This document shows positions 21,214 to 31,365 of a stretch of 47,539 bases of DNA, piece after piece. Position 1 is the first letter of the stretch, and each line of letters begins with the position of its first letter. A program made the position numbers and the translations under genes. This stretch comes from Chitinophaga pinensis (GTDB lineage: Bacteria; Bacteroidota; Bacteroidia; 2-12-FULL-35-15): contig CAMBDK010000011.1 of assembly GCA_945865315.1 (NCBI GenBank), positions 1 through 47,539 on the forward strand, given 5' to 3'. The notes beneath the pieces were generated by a model. That model was not told where the DNA came from and searched no databases. It saw nothing but the letters and a program-made list of their open reading frames with translations.

Positions 21214-23751
21214 TTATAAAGGCTTATTCAAAAACTGTTCCAAAGATAACATATCCTTAATTAAAACTTCACGCGCTTTAGAACCTTCAAAACGACCGAG
21301 AATTCCAGCAGCTTCTAATTGATCAACAATTCGGCCAGCGCGGTTATAACCTAATTTTAACTTGCGCTGAATCATAGAAGTAGAACCCTGTTGAGTAGAG
21401 ACCACCACTTCTGCAGCCTGTTTAAACATGCTGTCGCGTTCGGATGGATCCATATCTTCTTTACCACTTGAATCACCATTTTCATCAATATATTCGGGTA
21501 ATAAATAAGCATTAGAATACCCGCGTTGGCTGCCAATAAATTCACATATTTTCTCTACTTCCGGGGTATCAACAAAAGCACATTGTAAGCGAATTAGATC
21601 GTTTCCTGTAGACATAAGCATGTCCCCTCTTCCAATCAATTGATCAGCTCCACCAGAATCTAGAATTGTTCGGGAATCAATTTTTGAACTTACTCGAAAT
21701 GCAATGCGTGCAGGGAAATTTGCTTTTATTGTTCCTGTAATAATATTAACGGATGGCCTTTGTGTAGCAATAACTAAGTGGATTCCAATAGCGCGAGCAA
21801 GTTGAGCAATACGTGCAATGGGCGTTTCTATTTCTTTGCCGGCTGTCATAATTAAATCGGCAAATTCATCTATTATTAAAACGATGTATGGTAAAAATTT
21901 ATGACCGTTGTTTGGATTTAATTTACGGGATATAAATTTAGTATTGTATTCTTTTATATTACGAACCTCCGCTGCTTTCAACAAGTCGTAGCGGTTATCC
22001 ATTTCTATACATAAAGAATTTAAGGTATGAACTACTTTTTTAGTATCCGTAATTATTGCATCAGCGCTATCGGGTAATTTTGCTAGAAAATGTCTTTCAA
22101 TTTTATTAAAAAGCGTTAACTCTACCTTTTTAGGGTCAACCAAAACAAATTTAATTTGTGAAGGATGTTTTTTATACAACAATGAAACAAGAATAGTATT
22201 TAAACCCACAGATTTACCTTGGCCGGTAGCACCCGCCATTAAAAGGTGAGGCATTTTTGCCAAATCAAAAATATACGTTTCATTACTAATTGTTTTACCT
22301 AATGCAACAGGTAAATCCATGGTTGTATTTTGAAATTTATCGGATGATAAAAGTGCACGCATTGGAACCATCTCTGCATTTTGGTTGGGAACCTCAATAC
22401 CTATAGTACCCTTGCCAGGAATTGGTGCGATAATGCGAATGCCCAGTGCAGAAAGACTTAATGCAATATCATCTTCCAAGTTTTTTATTTTTGAAATCCT
22501 CACCCCTGCAGCAGGAATTATTTCATATAAGGTAACTGTAGGTCCTACAGTGGCTTTTATTTTTTGGATTTCAATACCATAATCACCTAAGGTTTTTAAT
22601 ATGCGATCTTTATTAGCATTAAGCTCTTCAGTATTAATAACAATATCTTTAGAGCCACCATAACTTTCTAATAAATTAATAGGGGGAAATTGATAGGATG
22701 ATAAATCTAAGGTAGGGTCATACATTCCTACTTGTTCAATTAATGCTTCATTTATTTTTTCAGGACTAAGTTCCTCTTCTTTTATTTCGTTACTTACAAC
22801 TGTAAATTGCACATCATTATCATTTTCTGTTAAAACCAGTTCGTTTTCAATTAATGGTTTTTCAAGGTCCTCAACAATTTTATTATTACTTAAATTTGTT
22901 ATAAACAAGTCATCTTCATTTACACATTCTTCAAATTTCTCTTTTATTATTTCTTGTTCTTTAAATTTATTTTCTAAATTTTTATCTGCAACAATTTCTG
23001 CATTATTTTGATTCTCATCCTCAATAATGACAGGGGTTTTCTTGCTTAAATCAAATGAAGTATTAAAAGCAGCAATTAAATAAATAAGGAATGCAAACAA
23101 CAATAGTATTCCTGTACCAATCTGCCCTAAAAGTTCATTTAGCAAATTACTCATGGTGTACCCATAAGCCCCTCCCAAAAATATTAATTCATCCTTATGG
23201 AATAAAAAACCAAGTGTTAATGAAATAAAAATCAAAAAAAAGAAAGAGTAAATATATGCTTTACCGAAATTGGTTGGTCCAATGTGAAATGTAATACGCA
23301 ATCCAGTAATAAATGCTAAAAAAGCAAATAGGTAAGAGGAAATACCAAACCATTTATAGAGAAAGATATGTGAAAGAATGGCACCAAATTTACCGAGCCA
23401 ATTTTCAACTTTTGCGCCAGGCTCAAAAAGGTTACTGGCAACCGAAGCTTGATCAGGATCTTGAATAAAACAGCTAAAGCAATTAAAACAATAGGAAGTA
23501 AATGCAATTACTAAATATACCGAAAACAGCAAAAGTGTAAAACCTACAATTTTTTGAAACCGCTCATTGTGAATGAAACTAAAAACATTAGAAACTTTTT
23601 CAGTAAAACTAGTTTTAGGTATCTGTTCCTTATTGTTATCCTTACTTTCACCGTTTGTGCCAGGTGATTTCAAGGAGCCATCTTTCTCCGATTTATTAAC
23701 TTTAATGTCGTTTTTAAAATTATTTTTTTTAAGTTCTGCCATTTCTATCAA
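21214..23751 (-). CDS. ftsK: DNA translocase FtsK/SpoIIIE
   Basis: N-terminal TM segments; PHLLMAGATGQGKSVGLNTIL Walker A; IVLIIDEFADLIMTAGKE; gamma winged-helix SMIQRKLKLGYNRAGRIVDQLEAAGI. Confidence 0.97.
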   Translation of the reverse strand: MIEMAELKKNNFKNDIKVNKSEKDGSLKSPGTNGESKDNNKEQIPKTSFTEKVSNVFSFIHNERFQKIVGFTLLLFSVYLVIAFTSYCFNCFSCFIQDPDQASVASNLFEPGAKVENWLGKFGAILSHIFLYKWFGISSYLFAFLAFITGLRITFHIGPTNFGKAYIYSFFFLIFISLTLGFLFHKDELIFLGGAYGYTMSNLLNELLGQIGTGILLLFAFLIYLIAAFNTSFDLSKKTPVIIEDENQNNAEIVADKNLENKFKEQEIIKEKFEECVNEDDLFITNLSNNKIVEDLEKPLIENELVLTENDNDVQFTVVSNEIKEEELSPEKINEALIEQVGMYDPTLDLSSYQFPPINLLESYGGSKDIVINTEELNANKDRILKTLGDYGIEIQKIKATVGPTVTLYEIIPAAGVRISKIKNLEDDIALSLSALGIRIIAPIPGKGTIGIEVPNQNAEMVPMRALLSSDKFQNTTMDLPVALGKTISNETYIFDLAKMPHLLMAGATGQGKSVGLNTILVSLLYKKHPSQIKFVLVDPKKVELTLFNKIERHFLAKLPDSADAIITDTKKVVHTLNSLCIEMDNRYDLLKAAEVRNIKEYNTKFISRKLNPNNGHKFLPYIVLIIDEFADLIMTAGKEIETPIARIAQLARAIGIHLVIATQRPSVNIITGTIKANFPARIAFRVSSKIDSRTILDSGGADQLIGRGDMLMSTGNDLIRLQCAFVDTPEVEKICEFIGSQRGYSNAYLLPEYIDENGDSSGKEDMDPSERDSMFKQAAEVVVSTQQGSTSMIQRKLKLGYNRAGRIVDQLEAAGILGRFEGSKAREVLIKDMLSLEQFLNKPL

Positions 23752-24117
23752 TTTGAAAATGTGCTAATTTGAAAAACTTTTTTTTAAAAAAGTTCATCCC
23801 CTAAATTTGATTTTTATTGAATAAACTATTTTGCATATAAAAACACTTTTTAGAGTCTGTATATTCTAAAATATAGATGCCATTAAATGCTATAAAAAAT
23901 CAGAACAAATAATTTTAAATTAATTGCGCCAAAACCTATTATTAAATTAGGATATGCAAGTAAAAATAATAATAGAGAAGGAGCCAAAAAGATTTTTTAA
24001 AAAATCTTATAAACGTTTCATTGTGAATAAATATAATGCCATTCAAAAAAAATAATCGATATTAAATATAATGAGATAAATATTGGAAGTTAAAATAATT
24101 GATTAACTAAATATATT

Positions 24118-24125
24118 TATATTTG
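24118..24125 (+). promoter_or_regulatory. Candidate -7 element (TATATTTG)
   Basis: TAnnTTTG match 57 bp 5' of the transporter ORF. Confidence 0.45.
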
Positions 24126-24181
24126 CGTACAGGCTGTTTTATTAATAAAAATAGCAAATACAAAAATTTATTCAACAGTAA

Positions 24182-25657
24182 ATGACCAATGAAAATTTGA
24201 AATCCTCGGAAGAAAATTTTTCTCCTAGTCTTTATAGTGAGGATCTTGCAGCAGTGCCAGCATCTGAGCGTAGCTGGGGAGCATGGAATTATGCCGCTTT
24301 ATGGATTAGCATGAGTTTGTGTATTCCAACATATATGCTTGCAAGCTCCCTCATTGAAGGGGGAATGAATTGGTGGCAAGCTATCCTTACTATTTTTATA
24401 GGAAATTCAGTTGTATTAATCCCTATGGTATTAAATGGGCACGCTGGGGCCAAATACGGAATTCCATTCCCTGTATTTGCGCGTGTTAGTTTTGGTGTAA
24501 AGGGAGCAAATATACCGGCTATATTAAGAGCTATTGTAGCTTGTGGGTGGTTTGGCATACAAACATGGATAGGAGGTTATGCTGTTTTTTTGATGCTTAA
24601 GCTTTGGGTACCTTCAATAGAAAAAATTCCTCAAATTTTCCCTACATCATTTGGGCTGCAAACGGGTCCGGCGATAACCTTTTTTTTCTTTTGGTTAGTA
24701 AATATGTTTGTAGTTTATCTTGGAGTAGAAAGCATTAAAAAACTACTTGTTTTCAAAGCTTTTTTTCTGCCCATAGCAGCATTAGCTCTTTTATTTTGGG
24801 CTATTTTAGCAGGCAATGGCCTAGGGCCTATTCTTTCACAGCCATCTCAATTTAAATCGAGCGCTGCTTTCTGGCATTTTTTTTTCCCAGCATTAACAGG
24901 CATGGTTGGATTTTGGGCTACATTATCGCTCAACATTCCGGATTTTACTCGTTATGCAAAAAGCCAACGCGCACAAATGCTTGGACAAGCAATTGCCTTG
25001 CCGGCTTCTATGACATTGTTTTCTTTTATAGGAGTAGTAGTAACATCTGCAACACTAATTATTTATGGTGAAACAATTTGGGATCCACTCGTGCTTGCTG
25101 GCAAATTCGAAAACAAAATATTGGTAAGTATAGCGATGATAGCTGTTGCCATTTCAACTTTAGCTACTAATATAGCGGCTAATATAGTAAGTCCTGCAAA
25201 TGATTTTGCGAATTTATCACCTTCAAAAATTAATTTCAAAACAGGTGGTTACATAACAGGGCTTATAGGACTATTCATTTTTCCTTGGAAACTTATTTCA
25301 GACCCCACTGGCTATATTTTCACCTGGCTTATTGCATATTCAAGTTTACTTGGTCCTATTGGAGGTATCATGATTGCAGATTATTATTTCATTCGCAAAC
25401 AAAATATTGATGTTAAAAACTTATATCAATTAAAAGGAAAATATACTTATAAAAACGGATTTAACATTATTTCTATAATTGCATTGATAATTGGAATACT
25501 GCCAAATGTACCTGGGTTTTTAACTACGATAGGAATTATTGGTAAAGATGCGGTATGGCATTGGCTATCTCAACTTTATAATTATGCTTGGTTTGTTGGT
25601 TTTTTTGTTTCAGGTATTTGCTATTTAGTTTTAATGAGAAAATATTATAATAAATAG
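24182..25657 (+). CDS. NCS1 family nucleobase:cation symporter
   Basis: SERSWGAWNYAALWISMSLCIPTYMLAS; GIPFPVFARVSFGVKGANIPAILRAIVACGWFGIQTWIGG; multiple TM segments. Confidence 0.93.
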   Translation: MTNENLKSSEENFSPSLYSEDLAAVPASERSWGAWNYAALWISMSLCIPTYMLASSLIEGGMNWWQAILTIFIGNSVVLIPMVLNGHAGAKYGIPFPVFARVSFGVKGANIPAILRAIVACGWFGIQTWIGGYAVFLMLKLWVPSIEKIPQIFPTSFGLQTGPAITFFFFWLVNMFVVYLGVESIKKLLVFKAFFLPIAALALLFWAILAGNGLGPILSQPSQFKSSAAFWHFFFPALTGMVGFWATLSLNIPDFTRYAKSQRAQMLGQAIALPASMTLFSFIGVVVTSATLIIYGETIWDPLVLAGKFENKILVSIAMIAVAISTLATNIAANIVSPANDFANLSPSKINFKTGGYITGLIGLFIFPWKLISDPTGYIFTWLIAYSSLLGPIGGIMIADYYFIRKQNIDVKNLYQLKGKYTYKNGFNIISIIALIIGILPNVPGFLTTIGIIGKDAVWHWLSQLYNYAWFVGFFVSGICYLVLMRKYYNK

Positions 25658-25667
25658 AATGTATTTT

Positions 25668-25728
25668 GGAGGCTGCCTATAATGTCCGATTTACTCATAA
25701 ATATATTGTTTTTAAAGGTATTAGTGAG
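25668..25728 (+). repeat. Repeat family B, partial copy 3 fused to MITE-like copy 3
   Basis: GGCTGCCTATAATGTCCGATTTACTCATAAATATATTGTTTTTAAAGGTATTAGTGAG aligns with 6453-6511 of copy 1. Confidence 0.65.
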
Positions 25729-25957
25729 CAAAACAATTTCGACAAAACAGGTATATTAATAAAAACCGATGATTTCTTTTTTTTGCAAAAAAATATCCTT
25801 ACGAAAACGCGCGTGAGGAATGAACAAAAGCGATGAAGGGTTGCATGTATGGAGGAATCGTTTGTTCTTTTAATTTTTTGTTTCTTTTTATCAAGACAAA
25901 AGAAAAAAACACAGTTTTTGAACCATTTAATTTACGAATTTATTTCGAAAAATTCAC
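25724..25957 (+). mobile_element. MITE-like element, family A copy 3 (234 bp)
   Basis: Same conserved blocks; left terminal repeat carries a small deletion (AGTGAGCAAAACAATTTCG); TTA on both sides. Confidence 0.77.
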
Positions 25958-26007
25958 TTATTATATTAAACAATTTATTTCAATTTAAAGTTTTTAAAAA
26001 ATAATTA

Positions 26008-28011
26008 ATGAGCCAGTTAATAAAAAATAAGATAGAAGAATTATCGAAAAATATTGAGCAGCATAATTATAATTATTATGTAATAAATGAACCTATTATT
26101 TATGATTTAGAGTTTGATAAATTACTTGAGGAATTGATAAAGTTAGAAACAGAATATCCTGAATACCTCCTCTCCAATTCACCTTCACAGCGCGTAGGGG
26201 GGCAAATAACCAAAGAATTTATAACTGTTAAACATAAAAGCCCAATGCTATCTTTGGGAAATACATATTCTGAAGAGGACTTGTTAGACTTTGATGATCG
26301 CATAAAAAAAGTAATTATTAAGGATTATGAATATGTTTGTGAATTAAAGTATGATGGTGTTGCAATAGGCTTAACCTATAAAAATGGATTGTTAATACAG
26401 GCGGTAACACGTGGTGATGGTCAGAGTGGAGATGATGTTACTACAAATGTAAAAACTATTAAAAGCATTCCTCTAAAATTAAATGGGATCAACTATCCTG
26501 ATGAATTTGAAATAAGAGGTGAAATTTTTATGCCTAGAAAAATATTTAATCGACTTAACAAAGAACGTGAGGAGGCGGGAGAACAAATATTTGCTAATCC
26601 AAGAAATGCTGCTGCAGGAACTTTAAAAATGCAAGATTCTTCTGTTGTAGCAAAACGTAATTTAGATTGTTTTTTTTATTCCATCTCTTCTGATACCTTG
26701 CCATACACGAATCATTATGATAACCTGAAAGCTTCTAAAAAATGGGGATTCAAGATTTCTGAATTCATGGAAAAGGCTGCATCTATTCAAGATGTTTTTA
26801 ACTTCATAAATAAGTGGGACGAGAAACGCAGCAGTTTAGAGTTTGATACAGATGGAGCTGTTATCAAAATTAATTCTTTTGAACAGCAACGAATACTAGG
26901 CTTTACATCTAAATTGCCACGCTGGGCAATAGCATTTAAATATAAAACGCAACGTGTTTCTACGATATTAGAATCCATCACTTATCAGGTTGGTCGTACA
27001 GGCTCCATTACGCCGGTAGCAAATTTAAAAGCAGTAATACTTGCAGGTACCACTGTAAGGAGAGCCTCCTTGCATAATGCAGATATTATAGAGAAATTAG
27101 ATGTGCGTATTGGGGACACAGTATTTGTTGAAAAAGGAGGCGAAATTATCCCTAAAATTGTTAGCGTTGATGAAAGTAAACGGAGTATTTATGCGCATAA
27201 AGTTGTTTTCGTTTCAAATTGCCCCGATTGTGGTGCGGAGCTTATTAGAAATACAGATGAGGTAAATCATTTTTGTCCTAATGAGCTTAAATGTCCAACA
27301 CAAGTTAAAGGTAAAATGGAGCACTTTGTTAGCCGCAAAGCAATGGATATTGATAGCCTTGGTGCAGAAACTATCGCTCAATTATATGATGCAAATTTAA
27401 TACATAATTGTGCGGATATTTATTATCTAAAACGAGAAGATGTATTGAAAATAGATAGGATGGCAGAAAAAAGCGTTAATAATTTGTTGGCTGGGATTGA
27501 AGCTTCAAAAAAGACACCTTTTGAGAGAGTTTTATATGGACTGGGAATTCGTCATATTGGTGAAACAACGGCAAAAAAACTAGCTTTTTCTTTTAAGAAT
27601 ATTGACTCATTAAAAAATGCTACATTAGAGCAATTGCTTGAGTTAGGAGATATTGGTGAAACGACAGCAAAAGCGGTAATAAATTATTTTGAAGAAAAGC
27701 ATATTGTCAAAATGATCGAAAAACTAGCATCTGTGGGGCTTCAATTTAAACTTTCGGATAATGAATTATTTAATTCCACTGATAAACTTAAAGGCATTTC
27801 ATTTGTTGTTTCCGGTATATTTAGTAAATTTTCGAGAGATGATTTAAAGAAAACTATTGAACAGCATGGAGGGAAAAATATTGGATCTATTTCATCCAAA
27901 ACAAATTATTTAATTGCAGGAGAAAATATGGGCGCAGAAAAAAAGAAAAAAGCTGATAAACTAGGTGTTTCAATAATTTCTGAAGATGATTTTATAACCA
28001 TGATAAATTAA
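26008..28011 (+). CDS. ligA: NAD-dependent DNA ligase LigA
   Basis: CELKYDGVAIGL adenylation KxDG motif, VTRGDGQSGDDVT, zinc finger CPDCGAEL...CPNELKCPTQ, HhH and BRCT domains. Confidence 0.98.
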   Translation: MSQLIKNKIEELSKNIEQHNYNYYVINEPIIYDLEFDKLLEELIKLETEYPEYLLSNSPSQRVGGQITKEFITVKHKSPMLSLGNTYSEEDLLDFDDRIKKVIIKDYEYVCELKYDGVAIGLTYKNGLLIQAVTRGDGQSGDDVTTNVKTIKSIPLKLNGINYPDEFEIRGEIFMPRKIFNRLNKEREEAGEQIFANPRNAAAGTLKMQDSSVVAKRNLDCFFYSISSDTLPYTNHYDNLKASKKWGFKISEFMEKAASIQDVFNFINKWDEKRSSLEFDTDGAVIKINSFEQQRILGFTSKLPRWAIAFKYKTQRVSTILESITYQVGRTGSITPVANLKAVILAGTTVRRASLHNADIIEKLDVRIGDTVFVEKGGEIIPKIVSVDESKRSIYAHKVVFVSNCPDCGAELIRNTDEVNHFCPNELKCPTQVKGKMEHFVSRKAMDIDSLGAETIAQLYDANLIHNCADIYYLKREDVLKIDRMAEKSVNNLLAGIEASKKTPFERVLYGLGIRHIGETTAKKLAFSFKNIDSLKNATLEQLLELGDIGETTAKAVINYFEEKHIVKMIEKLASVGLQFKLSDNELFNSTDKLKGISFVVSGIFSKFSRDDLKKTIEQHGGKNIGSISSKTNYLIAGENMGAEKKKKADKLGVSIISEDDFITMIN

Positions 28012-28131
28012 GCTTAAAAAAATTCCCAGTTAATAAAATTAGTTTTTAAAATAAATAAGAAAAAAATTAGACACTGTTAAAATAAGAGAAACTCAAAAAA
28101 TTGAGTATAGATTTATAATCGCGAAGTAATT

Positions 28132-28701
28132 ATGAGCATATTTAATACGATAAAACAAGCAATTGTTAATATTTACATAAAACTTGAATTAAAGGATAAT
28201 ACGAGGGAGCGCGTGCCTATTAGATTTAATTTTAATGAAATTAAAACTGTTGGTATTTTATTTGACGCTACAAATCCTGAAGATTTTGAACTTGTAAAAC
28301 GTTATGTTGTGTATTTACGTCAACATCGAAAAAAAGTTAAAGTTATTGGATATTTTAGCACAAAAAATATCCCTGACATGACCTTCTCAAAGTTGGAGTA
28401 TGATTTTTTTTCCACTAAGCAATTAAATTGGTTTGGGAAACCAACATCTATGATAATTCAAAATTTTATTAATGAAAAATATGATGTGTTATTAGATTTG
28501 AATATTAATGACCATTTTTCTTTAAAGTATATTTCAGCTTTATCAAAAGCAGATTTTAAAGTAGGTAAATTTAGCACATTAGGCGTTGAAATATATGACA
28601 TGATGATTGATTCGGATAATACAAAAACTTTGAAATATTTTTTAAAGCAAGTAGATATTTATATTACCATGCTCAATAAAGTAGAACCCAGTTTGAATTA
28701 A
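28132..28701 (+). CDS. DUF6913-like conserved Bacteroidota protein
   Basis: 189 aa; VGILFDATNPEDFELVKRYVVYLRQHRKKVKVIGYF...DVLLDLNINDHFSLKYISALSKADFKVGKFS. Confidence 0.7.
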   Translation: MSIFNTIKQAIVNIYIKLELKDNTRERVPIRFNFNEIKTVGILFDATNPEDFELVKRYVVYLRQHRKKVKVIGYFSTKNIPDMTFSKLEYDFFSTKQLNWFGKPTSMIIQNFINEKYDVLLDLNINDHFSLKYISALSKADFKVGKFSTLGVEIYDMMIDSDNTKTLKYFLKQVDIYITMLNKVEPSLN

Positions 28702-28724
28702 TTAAAAAAAAGTATTTCCTATTA

Positions 28725-28961
28725 GTAAAGCTTTCAAAATAATTTCGACAAAACAGATATATTAACAAAAACAGATGATTTCATTTTTTCGCAAAAAATA
28801 TGCTTGTGAAAACGCGCGTGAGGAATGAACAAACGCTATGCAGCGTTGCAGTTTGGGAGGAATCGTTTGTTCTTGATTTTTTGTTTCTTTTGTATCAAGA
28901 CAAATGAAAAACATACAGTTTTTGAACCATTTAATTTGCGGATTTATTTCTAAAACTTCAC
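28725..28961 (+). mobile_element. MITE-like element, family A copy 4 (237 bp)
   Basis: Same length as copy 1; AGTAAAGCTTTCAAAATAATTTCG left end and inverted CGGATTTATTTCTAAAACTTCACT right end; TTAG on both sides. Confidence 0.8.
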
Positions 28962-29033
28962 TTAGGCAATTAAGATTGGTAAAGATTTTATTAACTTATT
29001 TATTTATATTATTTGAATTATATTTTTTGAATT

Positions 29034-30212
29034 ATGAACTTCATTTTATTTGACGGGAATACCCGTAATAATTTATTACCACTAACTTTTACTCGTCCGG
29101 TAGCTGACATCAGGTTGGGTATATTAACAATTCGTGAAAAATGGGAAAAAAATCTGAATTCTAAAACATCTTCAAAAACTGCAGGTTATTTAAGTAAAAA
29201 ACATCCAACTGTATTTTTAATTGATGAAGAAAATATTTGGATAAATGGAGCATATTGTCCAAATATACAATTAATCCAAGAAATTAAGCTGTTAAAACCA
29301 ATGGAGGTTTTATTGGATTCAACAACAGTTATAGCCTCTAATACAGGGGAGGCGAAAGACTTTGAATATGACTCATTAGAGGGCTTTACAAAATATGAAT
29401 CTCATTCCAAAGCGATGCGCATTGATGAGCTTTGGGATATTTTTTCAAAAAATGAAGAAGCAATAAAAGTAGACTTCGAACTACTTACTGCTGGTAGACA
29501 ATCACAAGTACTTAGTTCAAGTAATCATGTAATAAGTTTGGGAAATATTTTTGTGGAGGAGGGCGCTAAAATAGAATGTGCCACATTTAATGCGAGTAAT
29601 GGGCCTATTTATATTGGGAAAAATGCAGAAGTTATGGAGGGCTCCCTTATTCGAGGACCTTTTTCATTGGGCGAACATTCCATATTAAAATTAGGAACAA
29701 AAATATATGGCCCCACCACCATTGGCCCACATTGCAAAATAGGTGGTGAAATAAATAATTCGGTTGTATTTGGCTATTCAAACAAGGCGCATGATGGGTT
29801 TTTAGGTAACTCTGTAATTGGAGAGTGGTGTAATATTGGTGCGGATACAAACAATTCAAATCTTAAAAATAATTATACCGAAGTTAGATTATGGAGTTAT
29901 GAGCAAGAAAACTTTGTAAAAACAGGCTTAACCTTTTGTGGTTTAATAATGGGTGACCATAGCAAATGTGCTATTAATACCATGTTTAATACGGGTACAG
30001 TGGTAGGGGTAAGTGCGAATATTTTTGGCCCAGGTTTCCCTAGAAATTTTATTCCGTCCTTTGCTTGGGGCGGAGCCTCGGGCTTTACTACCTATAAAAT
30101 TCAAGATGCCCTTGATGTTGCCTCTCGGGTATTTGAACGCAGAGGTTTAACATTTGATGAGGTTGAACAAGAAATTTTATTACATATATATGAACTAACC
30201 GATAAAAAATAA
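29034..30212 (+). CDS. GlmU-family putative sugar nucleotidyltransferase / left-handed beta-helix protein
   Basis: NFILFDGNTRNNLLPLTFTRPVADIRLGILTIREKWE; hexapeptide-like GPTTIGPHCKIGGEINNSVVFGYSNKAHDGFLGNSVIGEWCNIGADTNNSNLKN. Confidence 0.88.
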   Translation: MNFILFDGNTRNNLLPLTFTRPVADIRLGILTIREKWEKNLNSKTSSKTAGYLSKKHPTVFLIDEENIWINGAYCPNIQLIQEIKLLKPMEVLLDSTTVIASNTGEAKDFEYDSLEGFTKYESHSKAMRIDELWDIFSKNEEAIKVDFELLTAGRQSQVLSSSNHVISLGNIFVEEGAKIECATFNASNGPIYIGKNAEVMEGSLIRGPFSLGEHSILKLGTKIYGPTTIGPHCKIGGEINNSVVFGYSNKAHDGFLGNSVIGEWCNIGADTNNSNLKNNYTEVRLWSYEQENFVKTGLTFCGLIMGDHSKCAINTMFNTGTVVGVSANIFGPGFPRNFIPSFAWGGASGFTTYKIQDALDVASRVFERRGLTFDEVEQEILLHIYELTDKK

Positions 30213-30314
30213 TTTTTGGTTAAATAATTTATTAAGAGATAAGGCCAAAAACCGAAAAAAAATCACTTTCAAAACGGTATTAGTAATTTTTTCTACCGAA
30301 AGAATTAATAGAAA

Positions 30315-31292
30315 TTAATCTTTCAAAAAACCAAACTTCCCATTATTATAATCCTCTATCGCCTGTTTTATTTCTTCCTCTGTATTCATTACAAAAGGGC
30401 CGTAATTAATATATGGTTCATTTAATGGTTCGCCACTCAATACTAACAAAACACTTTTCTCTTTCGCAACAATATTTATTTCGCCAGCTTCATTTTTTAA
30501 TTGCACATAATTATTTTCTAAAACTTCAGAATCATTTACGGTAATTAATCCATTAATAACTAAAATCCCTGAATTGTAGTTAGCAGGAAGGCTGAATTTA
30601 AAATTAGCATTTGAATTCAAATGCATGTCATAAATATGCAAAGGAGAAAAAGTACTTGCGATGCCCTTAACATCATTAAAATCTCCTGCAATAACATGAA
30701 TTGCACCCATATTATTTGGCAAATTATATTTAGGTTTTGTATTATGCAAAATACTTTGATATTTGGCAGGAGTCATTTTGTGTTTTTTAGGCAAATTTAT
30801 CCAAAGTTGCACCATTTCAAAGGCGCCTCCATTTTTATTAAAATTTTTCTCGTGATACTCCTTATGCAATACACCAGCTCCTGCTGTCATCCATTGAATA
30901 TCTCCTTTATTAATAATCCCATGATTTCCTTTGCTGTCATGATGTTCGACGCCACCTTTGTATGCGAAGGTAATGGTTTCTATTCCCCTGTGTGGATGAA
31001 CTCCTACCCCCCTTGAAATTTCAGATGGTGGAAAATTTACTTCTGCATTAAAATCAAGTAAAAAAAATGGACTCATTCGTTCTTCAAATCCTTTACCATT
31101 TGGAAAAAAATTCATTACTTTAAAACCATTGCCTACCATATGCGTATTAGCAGGCGACAACACGCCCTCAATACCACGGTTTTTACTAGCGTACAACTTA
31201 TTTGCTGCACTAGCAGTATTATTAAACGAAGAAGCTATAAAAGCTGCGATGCTTCCAAAAATACCTCTATTGATAAAATCTTTTCGTTCCAT
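30315..31292 (-). CDS. Pirin family protein with N-terminal export signal-like segment
   Basis: GVGVHPHRGIETITFAYKGGVEHHDSKGNHGIINKGDIQWMTAGAGVLHKEYH; N-term MERKDFINRGIFGSIAAFIASSFNNTASA. Confidence 0.92.
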   Translation of the reverse strand: MERKDFINRGIFGSIAAFIASSFNNTASAANKLYASKNRGIEGVLSPANTHMVGNGFKVMNFFPNGKGFEERMSPFFLLDFNAEVNFPPSEISRGVGVHPHRGIETITFAYKGGVEHHDSKGNHGIINKGDIQWMTAGAGVLHKEYHEKNFNKNGGAFEMVQLWINLPKKHKMTPAKYQSILHNTKPKYNLPNNMGAIHVIAGDFNDVKGIASTFSPLHIYDMHLNSNANFKFSLPANYNSGILVINGLITVNDSEVLENNYVQLKNEAGEINIVAKEKSVLLVLSGEPLNEPYINYGPFVMNTEEEIKQAIEDYNNGKFGFLKD

Positions 31293-31365
31293 TTAATTAT
31301 TTTTTTTGAAATTATAAAATTCGAATTTATTAAATTAATTTTAAAATACTTAATGACTTCAAGCT

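Noticed and set aside
23953-24054. Possible 33-aa basic peptide MQVKIIIEKEPKRFFKKSYKRFIVNKYNAIQKK overlapping palindrome AAGATTTTTTAAAAAATCTT
   Set aside because: AT-rich, no clear RBS or family; the palindrome is mostly A/T runs and could arise by chance.
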